From assembly GCA_035509415.1 (NCBI GenBank), contig DATJLQ010000038.1, positions 1 through 10,632 on the forward strand: a DNA stretch of 10,632 bases, read 5' to 3'. The DNA is from DATJLQ01 sp035509415 (GTDB taxonomy: Bacteria; Pseudomonadota; Alphaproteobacteria; JACZXZ01). Positions 4,859-10,632 of this stretch are shown in pieces. A program made the position numbers and the translations under genes. Below the pieces are notes generated by a model, which made no database searches, was not told the origin of the DNA, and saw nothing but the letters and a program-made list of their open reading frames with translations. The stretch's first letter is position 1; each line of letters starts with the position of its first letter.

Positions 4859-5896
4859 TGCATGTTTGGCCGCCGCACCCTTCGCGAGCCGCGCATCGAG
4901 CCGGCTATAGACGCGGCGCGCATTGCCTTCGTAGATCGCGCGCCGGTCCGCATCCCTGAGCCACGCGACCGCGTCGACGTAACGCTTGGTGTCGTCGTAA
5001 AAATGGCCGGTCGTGGGATCGATGCCGCGCACCGCCCCCACCATCTCCGACGCGAACAGGATGTTCTTGACCGGCACGACCTTGGTCAGGAGCTCGATGC
5101 CCGGCAAGTGATAGACGCACGTATCGAAGTACACGTTCTCGAGCAAAAGCTCGTCGAGCGGCGGGCGCTTCATGTCCTGGGCCAAGCCCCGATAACGGCC
5201 CCAATGATAGGGCACGCCGCCGCCGCCATGGGGGATGATGAATTTGAGCGTCGGGAAATCCTTGAACAGGTCCGAGGTGAGGAACTGCATGAAGGCGGTG
5301 GTGTCGGCGTTGATGTAATGGGCGCCGGTCGCGTGGAAGTTCGGGTTGCACGAGGCGCTCACATGGACCATGGCCGGCACGTCGAGCTCGACCATCTTCT
5401 CGTAGATCGGATACCACCATTTGTCGGTGAGCGGCGGATCGGTCCAGTTGCCGCCCGAGGGATCGGGATTGAGGTTGCAGCCGACGAAGCCGAGCTCGAG
5501 GATGCAGCGCTCGAGCTCCCCGACCGAGCGCTTGGGCTCGATTCCGGGCGATTGCGGGAGCTGGCACACGCCGACGAAATTCTCGGGGTACAACCCGACC
5601 ACGCGCGCGATCATGTCGTTGCAGAGCTTCGACCAGTCGAGGCTCACGCCGGCGTCGCCCACATGGTGCCCCATGGCCGAGGCGCGCGGCGAGAAGATGG
5701 TGAGGTCGGTGCCGCGCTCGCGCTGGAGCTTGAGCTGCGCCCCCTCGAGGCTCGCGCGAATCTCGTCGTCCGCGATCGCGAGTGCCATGCTGGGCCGCGG
5801 CTTGGACTTGTCCGCGAACGCCGCCACCTGCCGCTTGCGGAACTCCTCGAGCGCCTTGGGTGCGGTGGTGTAGTGGCCGTGGCAGTCGATGATCAT
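4856..5896 (-). CDS. ligJ: 4-oxalomesaconate hydratase (LigJ-type amidohydrolase)
   Basis: 346-residue amidohydrolase-superfamily enzyme closely resembling LigJ, which hydrates 4-oxalomesaconate to 4-carboxy-4-hydroxy-2-oxoadipate (EC 4.2.1.83) in the protocatechuate 4,5-cleavage pathway. The opening MIIDCHGHYTTAP gives the metal-binding HxH (H6, H8). Further residues at the expected places are H178 (MVHVSA), H223 (IPHGGGG) and E284 in ASEMVGAVRGIDP. GHFYDDTKRY and YEGNARRVYSRL close the protein as in LigJ. Length matches the family. The ATG at 5896 has GGAGGAG five bases upstream. It is the first gene of a three-gene operon with a dihydroxyphthalate decarboxylase-like gene, which could supply protocatechuate. 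Other pathway genes (ligAB, ligC, ligI, ligK) are not in the window. A related amidohydrolase with another substrate is possible but less likely. Confidence 0.88.
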   Translation of the reverse strand: MIIDCHGHYTTAPKALEEFRKRQVAAFADKSKPRPSMALAIADDEIRASLEGAQLKLQRERGTDLTIFSPRASAMGHHVGDAGVSLDWSKLCNDMIARVVGLYPENFVGVCQLPQSPGIEPKRSVGELERCILELGFVGCNLNPDPSGGNWTDPPLTDKWWYPIYEKMVELDVPAMVHVSASCNPNFHATGAHYINADTTAFMQFLTSDLFKDFPTLKFIIPHGGGGVPYHWGRYRGLAQDMKRPPLDELLLENVYFDTCVYHLPGIELLTKVVPVKNILFASEMVGAVRGIDPTTGHFYDDTKRYVDAVAWLRDADRRAIYEGNARRVYSRLDARLAKGAAAKHA

Positions 5897-5930
5897 GCGC
5901 TCCTCCGGATTTTCTTCGTGGCCTCGTGCG

Positions 5931-5942
5931 CCGGCGCGCCGG
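5931..5942. promoter_or_regulatory. 12-base perfect palindrome in the ligJ leader
   Basis: CCGGCGCGCCGG is fully self-complementary and lies just downstream of the predicted ligJ transcription start. It could be a regulator site. Chance is a real alternative in such GC-rich DNA. Confidence 0.25.
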
Positions 5943-5950
5943 GCGGCGCG

Positions 5951-5978
5951 ATGGTAGCACGCTCGCGGCGCTCGGCAA
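5951..5978 (-). promoter_or_regulatory. Putative ligJ operon promoter
   Basis: On the minus strand TTGCCG (5978-5973) and GC-TACCAT (-10 at 5956-5951) are separated by 16 bases; each hexamer matches consensus at four positions. TTGCCG with GCTACCAT looks like a common alphaproteobacterial housekeeping promoter. The leader to the ATG at 5896 would be about 45-50 bases. No equally good promoter was found for the divergent DUF2877 gene. Confidence 0.5.
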
Positions 5979-6046
5979 GCTTGGGGCTGTGGGATTTTGG
6001 GCCCGCGCGATAGACTGGCGGCGCGGACGTTCCGCATGGTGAAAAT

Positions 6047-6922
6047 ATGCGGCTTTCGGCGATCTCACGGGGCGCGGGCGTGCCGGGGCCGAGCTTCGAC
6101 GGCACGGTGCAGAGCGTCTTTGCGCGCGCGGCGAACCTCGAGCTCGGGTCGGGCGCGCTCGTCTCGCTGGTCGCGGCCGAGCTCGGCGATCATCCGCGCG
6201 CCTGGCGCGTCGACGCACATTCGGGTTTCAACTTCGCGCATCTGCTTGCCGCCGGCGACCGGGCCGCATGCCGCGCGGGCGTGCTGCGCTTCGAGGGCAG
6301 GGCGCTTTCGATCGATCTCGGCGCCGCGCGCCCGTGGCGTTGCGGCATCGCGAATTTGGCGCTCGACCCGAGGAAGCCGGCCGTCGCGCGCGCGCTCGAG
6401 GTGGCGCGGCGCAAGCTCGAGGCGCACCCGCAATACGCCGAGCTCGAAAACATCGCGCGCACCCGGATCGCGCAACTCGCCGACGCGACGCTTAGGTTCG
6501 ACGATGACGCGGCCGCGCGCGCGATTGCAAGACTCGTCGGCCTCGGTCCCGGGCTGACGCCTGCGGGGGACGATTATCTCGTGGGCTTTCTCGCCGGTCT
6601 CTGGAGCCTCGAAGGGAGCGTCGCACGCGCCGCGTTCCGCGTCGGCTTCGCGGGCCACGTCGCCGCCGCCGCGCGCGCGACGAACCAGATCGGCCGCGCG
6701 TTTCTCGATGCGGCCGCGGAGGGCGAGGTCTCCGCGCGGCTCGCGACGCTTGCCGGCGCACTCGCCCACGCGCGTCCCGATGGCGAGATCGACGCCGCGT
6801 GCGACGCAGCACTCGCGGTCGGCGCGAGCTCTGGCGCCGCCGGCGTCGCGGGTCTTCTCGATGCGGTCGCGACCTTCGGAACGGAGCGCGCCGCCGCGCG
6901 CCCGCGCGTCACTTCTTCTTGA
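6047..6922 (+). CDS. DUF2877 protein, AllH-like oxamate carbamoyltransferase subunit
   Basis: 291 residues of the DUF2877 family. In E. coli the DUF2877 protein AllH (YlbF) acts with AllF (FdrA) and AllG (DUF1116) as oxamate carbamoyltransferase, which interconverts oxalurate plus phosphate with oxamate plus carbamoyl phosphate. The hallmark GLGPGLTPAGDDYLVGFL spans 165-182, preceded by a helical region and followed by a second glycine-rich segment GASSGAAGVAGL at 259-270. The N-terminus has FDGTVQSVFARAANLEL, also usual for the family. The ATG at 6047 has only a modest GGTGA before it. An ATG at 6036 is out of frame. The 3' end overlaps the opposing hydrolase gene by 14 bases. It lies on the same strand as fdrA but about 2.9 kb away. 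Its own substrate is unproven. Confidence 0.85.
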   Translation: MRLSAISRGAGVPGPSFDGTVQSVFARAANLELGSGALVSLVAAELGDHPRAWRVDAHSGFNFAHLLAAGDRAACRAGVLRFEGRALSIDLGAARPWRCGIANLALDPRKPAVARALEVARRKLEAHPQYAELENIARTRIAQLADATLRFDDDAAARAIARLVGLGPGLTPAGDDYLVGFLAGLWSLEGSVARAAFRVGFAGHVAAAARATNQIGRAFLDAAAEGEVSARLATLAGALAHARPDGEIDAACDAALAVGASSGAAGVAGLLDAVATFGTERAAARPRVTSS

Positions 6923-7613
6923 GAGCGCCCTTGCTCGAGCCCGGCTTCGCCTTGGCGAGGGCCGCGACCACCTTGGCCGAATCCCCGACCCAGCCGAAAA
7001 TGCCGCCTTGGGCCTTGATCATCTCGAGTGCCGCCTTCTGGAACGCCGGGAAATAGGAGGCGACGCAATCCTCGGGCACCAGGCAATCGAAGCCGCGATC
7101 GTTCGCCTCGCGCACGGTCGTGTTGACGCACACCTCGGTCGTGACGCCGCATACGATGAGCTGCTTGATGCCGCGGTTCTTGAGCATGGAATCGAGGTCG
7201 GTCGCGAAGAAGGCGCCCTTCCCCGGCTTGTCGACCACCGGCTCGCCCGGCTTTGGCTTGAGCGCGTCGATGATGTCGTGGCCGTACTCGCCGCGCACGA
7301 GAATGCGCCCCATCGGCCCCTTGTCGCCGATGCCGGCCTTGAGCTTGCCGCGCGCCTTCTTGGCGGGCGGCAGGTCGGCGAGGTCGGGCCGGTGTCCCTC
7401 GCGCGTATGGATCACGAGCATGCCCGCCTTGCGCGCGGCGGCGAGGAGACGCTTGATCGGGTCGATCGCCTTCCGGAGCAGCGAGACGTCGTTGCCGAGC
7501 GCCTCGCCGAAGCCGCCGGGATCGACGAAGTCGCGCTGCATGTCGATGATGACGAGCGCGCAGCTCGCCGGGTCGAACGCGAAGGAGTAGGGCTCGGCTT
7601 TGACTGACAGCAT
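6909..7613 (-). CDS. biuH: Biuret hydrolase-like cysteine hydrolase (isochorismatase family)
   Basis: 234-residue cysteine hydrolase predicted to convert biuret to allophanate plus ammonia. The isochorismatase-family triad is present: D24 in VIIDMQRDF, K129 in VVDKPGKGAF, and C162 in GVTTEVCVNTT, with the expected cis-peptide region at V157-T158. Segments recalled as characteristic of BiuH rather than generic isochorismatases include IHTREGHRPDLADLP at 68-82, GAGIGD-like KAGIGDKGPMGRIL, DKPGKGAFFATDL, VREANDRGFDCL and the QGGIFG end. The extra Lys-rich tail (KGALKKK) is unusual. GGGAGG precedes the ATG at 7613. It is the second gene behind atzF, 56 bases apart, so substrate and product enzymes share an operon. 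Triuret, oxalurate or another ureido compound could be the true substrate. Confidence 0.83.
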   Translation of the reverse strand: MLSVKAEPYSFAFDPASCALVIIDMQRDFVDPGGFGEALGNDVSLLRKAIDPIKRLLAAARKAGMLVIHTREGHRPDLADLPPAKKARGKLKAGIGDKGPMGRILVRGEYGHDIIDALKPKPGEPVVDKPGKGAFFATDLDSMLKNRGIKQLIVCGVTTEVCVNTTVREANDRGFDCLVPEDCVASYFPAFQKAALEMIKAQGGIFGWVGDSAKVVAALAKAKPGSSKGALKKK

Positions 7614-7669
7614 GTTGGCCTCCCGTGTCTCGACGGTTGAGCCTCCCTACGCTTGTTTTTGTCGTTGAG

Positions 7670-9526
7670 TCATTGTTGCTGTTGCTGCATCTGCGCCGCC
7701 TCGTGGGATGCGAGATAGGCGCGCCAGCCGCCCAACGCCGTGATGTCCTGCGCACCCGCGACCGCGTAGCCCTCGCACAGGAAGCCGCGCACGTAGCTCC
7801 CGTCCTCGAGCTCGATGGTGCCGATGCCGAGCGGGGCCGGAATCGCGTCGACGAAGCCGCCGAAGCGCTCGGCTGGCATGTCCCAGATCTCGACCTCGAT
7901 GGCGCCGCCGCGCTCCGTGCGCACGAGGCCGGGACGCGCGGGCGGCCCGCCGGGAAGCGCGTAGAGCCGGTAATGGCGCGCCGTGTGGCCGCGACGCACG
8001 AGCTTGGCGCCGCGCTCGGTGAGCTGATGGTTGAGCGGCAGTCCCTGCATATGGGCCCCGCACACGGCGAGGCGCACGCTCGCGGCTGCGGGCGCTCGCA
8101 CCTTCGTTGCCGGCGCTTCCGCGGGCAGGGCCGCGTCGGTCGCGCCAAGCGAGACACCCGCCGCGCGATGGAGCGCTGCGCCCAAGGCCAAAAGCGCTTC
8201 GTCCTCGAAGGCGGGAGCGGCGAGGGTGACGCCGAACGGAAGCCCGCTCGCCTCGAACCCCGCGGGCACCGCGAGTGCGGAGAGATCGAGGAGGTTCATG
8301 AAATTCGTGTAGTAGCCGAGCTCGCCATTGAGGCGCAACGGGTCCGCGCGCAGCTCGGCGATCTTGTAGCCGCGCCCCGCGGTCGGGGTCAGCAGCACGT
8401 CGACCTTGCGCCAGGTCGCCTCGGTCGCGCGCTCGAGCTCGCGCAGGCGATAGAGGCCCGCGAAAGCGTCAGCCGCGCTCGGCTTCGCCCCGCCCAGGAT
8501 GATCTTGCGCGTGACCGGGAACACGGACTTCGGATGGCTGCGCACGAACGCGCCCACCGCCGCATAGCGCTCGGCGACCCAGGGGCCTTCGTACAAGAGG
8601 CGCGCCGCCTCGAGGAAGGGTGCGAGCTCGATCTCGACCGGCTCGGCGCCGAGGGACGCGATGCGCGCGACCGCCTGCTTGAAGAGATCGGGACCCGACT
8701 TCCCGCCGAAGAATCGAAGCTCCTTCGCGCGCGGGACCCCCACGCGCAGTCCGGCAAGCGCGTGCGGCAGCCGGCCGCTCCCTTCGGGCCGCGCGCGCGA
8801 AAAGGGATCGTTCGCGTCGTAGCCCTCGGCCACGTCGAGCACCGCGCGCGCATCGGCGGCGGTGAGCGCGAAGATCGAGACGCAATCGAGCGAGCGGCAA
8901 GCCGGCACCACGCCCGCCGCACTCAAGAGACCGCGCGTCGGCTTCAGGCCCAGGATGTTGTTGAACGACGCCGGCACGCGGCCCGAGCCCGCCGTGTCGG
9001 TGCCGAGCGCGAAGCTCGCGAGCCCGGCCGCGACCGCAACCGCCGAGCCCGAGCTCGATCCGCCCGGCACATAGTCGGCGTTGAAGGGCGAGAGCGGCAC
9101 GCCGTAAGGCGAGCGCGTGCCGTTGAGGCCGGTCGCGAACTGATCGAGATTGGTCTTGCCGACGGGAAGCGCTCCCGCCGCGACGAGCTTCGCCACGACG
9201 TGTGCCGAATCTTTGGGCACATAGGCGAAATCGGGGCAGCCTGCCGTGGTGGGGATGCGCGCGAGATCGATGTTGTCCTTGATCGCGAAGGGAATGCCGT
9301 AGAGCGGCTTGCCCTTGGGGCCGGCCTTCGCGAGCGCCTCGGCCATGGCACGGAGCTTGCGAGGCGGGAGCGGATGAATCCACACCGCATCCTCGCCGCG
9401 GCGCGCGATGCGCTCGACCAGGGCGTCGACCAGTGCCACGGGATCGAGGCTCGCCGCGCGATAGCGCGCGCCGAGGGTGGCAATGTCCAAACTGTCGGAT
9501 GGGCCGAGCACCCTGCCTCTCAACAT
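7670..9526 (-). CDS. atzF: Allophanate hydrolase
   Basis: 618-residue amidase that splits allophanate, finally giving two ammonia and two CO2 (EC 3.5.1.54), the last step of biuret, cyanurate and urea-carboxylase routes. The N-terminal amidase domain has the Ser-cisSer-Lys triad: K83 (FAIKDN), S157 (PGGSSSGSA) and S181 (GTDTAGSGRVPA). These are each eight residues before the K91/S165/S189 I recall for AtzF. The separate C-terminal domain (about 477-605), with MQGLPLNHQL, YRLYALPG, EVEIWDMP and PLGIGTIELEDG, distinguishes allophanate hydrolase from plain amidases. The protein ends in MQQQQQ. Start is uncertain: ATG 9526 has a poorly spaced GGCAGG, and GTG 9511 is an alternative. First gene of the atzF-biuH operon, driven by the promoter at 9613-9641. 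Catalytic residues are intact. Confidence 0.92.
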   Translation of the reverse strand: MLRGRVLGPSDSLDIATLGARYRAASLDPVALVDALVERIARRGEDAVWIHPLPPRKLRAMAEALAKAGPKGKPLYGIPFAIKDNIDLARIPTTAGCPDFAYVPKDSAHVVAKLVAAGALPVGKTNLDQFATGLNGTRSPYGVPLSPFNADYVPGGSSSGSAVAVAAGLASFALGTDTAGSGRVPASFNNILGLKPTRGLLSAAGVVPACRSLDCVSIFALTAADARAVLDVAEGYDANDPFSRARPEGSGRLPHALAGLRVGVPRAKELRFFGGKSGPDLFKQAVARIASLGAEPVEIELAPFLEAARLLYEGPWVAERYAAVGAFVRSHPKSVFPVTRKIILGGAKPSAADAFAGLYRLRELERATEATWRKVDVLLTPTAGRGYKIAELRADPLRLNGELGYYTNFMNLLDLSALAVPAGFEASGLPFGVTLAAPAFEDEALLALGAALHRAAGVSLGATDAALPAEAPATKVRAPAAASVRLAVCGAHMQGLPLNHQLTERGAKLVRRGHTARHYRLYALPGGPPARPGLVRTERGGAIEVEIWDMPAERFGGFVDAIPAPLGIGTIELEDGSYVRGFLCEGYAVAGAQDITALGGWRAYLASHEAAQMQQQQQ

Positions 9527-9610
9527 CCTGCCGGGCGCCCGCGATGCGCGCCAAGCACCCCCAAGCGCTCCAATCGGGCGCCGAGACTTGCGACGCGGCG
9601 CCGCCTGAAA

Positions 9611-9622
9611 TTAGTATACAAA
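9611..9622. promoter_or_regulatory. GTATAC palindrome, candidate GntR-family operator
   Basis: TTAGTATACAAA is a 12-base dyad with one mismatched pair, centred between 9616 and 9617, in an unusually AT-rich spot. It resembles the T-GTATAC-A sites bound by FCD-type GntR repressors, and it overlaps the -10 box of the atzF promoter. The regulator itself is not in the window. Confidence 0.5.
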
Positions 9623-9641
9623 GTGCTCCCCGCCTTGTCAG
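9613..9641 (-). promoter_or_regulatory. Strong putative promoter of the atzF-biuH operon
   Basis: On the minus strand CTGACA (9641-9636; five of six) is followed after exactly 17 bases by TATACT (9618-9613; five of six). This is the best sigma70-type match in the window. The -35 is embedded in a 6-bp inverted repeat CCGCCT-TGTC-AGGCGG (9630-9645) and the -10 in the GTATAC dyad. The leader would be about 80 bases. Confidence 0.65.
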
Positions 9642-9671
9642 GCGGAAAGCGCCGCGCACCTTGGCTCGCGG

Positions 9672-9725
9672 CATCCTTCGAGACGTGCCGCCGCCTCATC
9701 CTGAGGGCGAGCGTCTCGAAGGATG
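9672..9725. repeat. REP-like interspersed palindrome
   Basis: CATCCTTCGAGACG (9672-9685) and CGTCTCGAAGGATG (9712-9725) form a perfect 14-bp inverted repeat. The 26-base interior holds a nested CCTCA-TCC-TGAGG hairpin (9694-9706). A further CCTCA-GGT-TGAGG copy follows at 9737-9749. CTTCGAGACG and CCTCAGGATGAGG-type words are familiar from repetitive intergenic palindromes in Hyphomicrobiales genomes. It lies 71 bases before fdrA. Confidence 0.7.
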
Positions 9726-9796
9726 GCAGCTTGGCTCCTCAGGTTGAGGGTGTTCGGATGATGCGCGGTCGATTTCGGGAAAGCGAAGGCTGAAGC

Positions 9797-10632
9797 ATGG
9801 CCGGTATCGTCAAGGTGATCCGGAGCCTCTATCGGGATTCGGTCTCGCTCATGCAGCTCTCCTCGCGCCTCGCGTCGCTCGCGGGCGTGCGCCAGGCGTC
9901 GGCCGTGATGGCGTCGGAGAACAACCTCGAGTTGCTACGCGCGGCGGGGCTCCTGAGCGGCACCGGCGCCGAGGGTGCGGGCCCGAGCGATCTCCTCATC
10001 GCGCTCGAGGGCGATGATGGGGCGGCGCTCGAAGCGGCCATGGGCGAGGCGGAGATGGCACTCGCCTCGAAGCCGACACCGTCCGCGGGCGGTCATAGGC
10101 GGGCCGAGCCCGCGCGCTCGCTCGCGATGGGGCTCGACGAGATGCCCGGCGCCAACATGGCGCTCGTCTCGACGCCGGGCGATTACGCCGCGGCCGAGGC
10201 GGAGAAGGCGCTGAGGCTCGGGCTCAACGTCATGATCTTCAGCGACAACGTCTCCGAGGCGGACGAGGTCGCCTTGAAGCGCCTCGCCCACGCGCGCGAT
10301 CTTTTGGTCATGGGGCCCGATTGCGGCACGGCGATCGTCGACGGCGTGCCCTTGTGTTTTGCGAACGTGGTGAAACGCGGCTCGGTCGGCGTCGTGGGTG
10401 CCTCCGGCACCGGGCTTCAGCAGGTGACCTGCCTCGTCGACCGCTGGGGCGAGGGCATTTCCCAGGCGATCGGCACCGGCGGGCGCGATCTCCACGCCGC
10501 GGTCGGCGGGCTCTCGATGCTGCAAGGGATCAAGCTCCTCGCGCGCGATCCCGAGACGCGCATCATCGTCCTCATCTCGAAGCCGCCCGCTTCCGAGGTC
10601 GCGTCGCACGTGCTCGATGCGGCGCTCGCCTC
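9797..10632 (+). CDS. fdrA: FdrA / AllF, oxamate carbamoyltransferase subunit (5' part)
   Basis: The reading frame stays open to the window edge, giving the first 278 residues of a protein about 555 long in E. coli. FdrA (AllF) has an acyl-CoA-synthetase-like fold and is one of three subunits of oxamate carbamoyltransferase with AllG and AllH. Visible signatures: YRDSVSLMQLSSRLASL at 12-28, ANMALVSTPGDYAAAEAEKAL at 119-139, LNVMIFSDNVS at 143-153, the hallmark VMGPDCGTAI at 171-180, a glycine-rich loop GVVGASGTGLQQV at 198-210, AIGTGGRDL at 224-232, and ISKPPASEV at 260-268. The ATG at 9797 has GAAGG (9785-9789) upstream. Transcribed divergently from atzF. A DUF1116 (allG) gene is expected beyond the edge. 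No clear promoter was found between the REP-like element and the start. Confidence 0.93.
   Translation, partial: MAGIVKVIRSLYRDSVSLMQLSSRLASLAGVRQASAVMASENNLELLRAAGLLSGTGAEGAGPSDLLIALEGDDGAALEAAMGEAEMALASKPTPSAGGHRRAEPARSLAMGLDEMPGANMALVSTPGDYAAAEAEKALRLGLNVMIFSDNVSEADEVALKRLAHARDLLVMGPDCGTAIVDGVPLCFANVVKRGSVGVVGASGTGLQQVTCLVDRWGEGISQAIGTGGRDLHAAVGGLSMLQGIKLLARDPETRIIVLISKPPASEVASHVLDAALA

Noticed and set aside
4862..6013. 383-codon plus-strand open frame
   Set aside because: Antisense to ligJ; its sequence shows no family motif and ligJ explains the codon structure.
5979..6046. Promoter for the DUF2877 gene (TAGACT near 6011)
   Set aside because: The -10-like hexamer has no acceptable -35 at 16-18 bases, so I left it unannotated.
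7625..9793. 722-codon plus-strand open frame
   Set aside because: It is antisense to atzF, whose triad and C-terminal domain are fully recognisable. The frame is Arg/Ala/Glu-rich with no domain and stays open only because of high GC.

Overview
The window is very GC-rich, with gene content, promoter style and an interspersed palindrome that suit an alphaproteobacterium (Rhodospirillales/Hyphomicrobiales-like, probably from soil or sediment). The taxonomic call is an inference from style and gene families, not from a marker gene. It holds ten complete protein genes, one partial gene at the right edge and one tRNA. Genes are tightly packed and no intergenic stretch exceeds 300 bases.

Left part (1-2190): a YfcG-like Nu-class glutathione transferase (+), a small DUF1330 protein (-), a serine tRNA with anticodon GCT (+), and a HigB/HigA toxin-antitoxin pair (-) with its own promoter and an inverted-repeat operator. 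A degenerate 7/14-base repeat follows the first gene. A 13-base tandem duplication copies the -10 box in front of the DUF1330 gene.

Middle (2190-5980): a stand-alone DUF1989 protein (+; the family includes carboxyguanidine deiminases) converges on a three-gene minus-strand operon. That operon holds a LigJ-type 4-oxalomesaconate hydratase, a 4,5-dihydroxyphthalate decarboxylase-like protein and a conserved Trp/Tyr-rich protein of unknown function. The first two enzymes fit one catabolic logic: phthalate-type aromatics to protocatechuate, 4,5-cleavage, then hydration of 4-oxalomesaconate.

Right part (6047-10632): genes for ureido and carbamoyl nitrogen compounds. An allophanate hydrolase (atzF) and a biuret-hydrolase-like cysteine hydrolase form a minus-strand operon. 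It is flanked on the plus strand by a DUF2877 (AllH-like) gene and by the first half of fdrA/allF. FdrA and DUF2877 proteins are two of the three subunits of oxamate carbamoyltransferase (AllFGH in E. coli). The window therefore appears to combine biuret -> allophanate -> ammonia + CO2 with a carbamoyl-transfer system that could recover carbamoyl phosphate. A good sigma70-type promoter overlapped by a GntR-like GTATAC palindrome, and a REP-like hairpin, lie in the divergent atzF/fdrA control region. This module is the most interesting part of the window.
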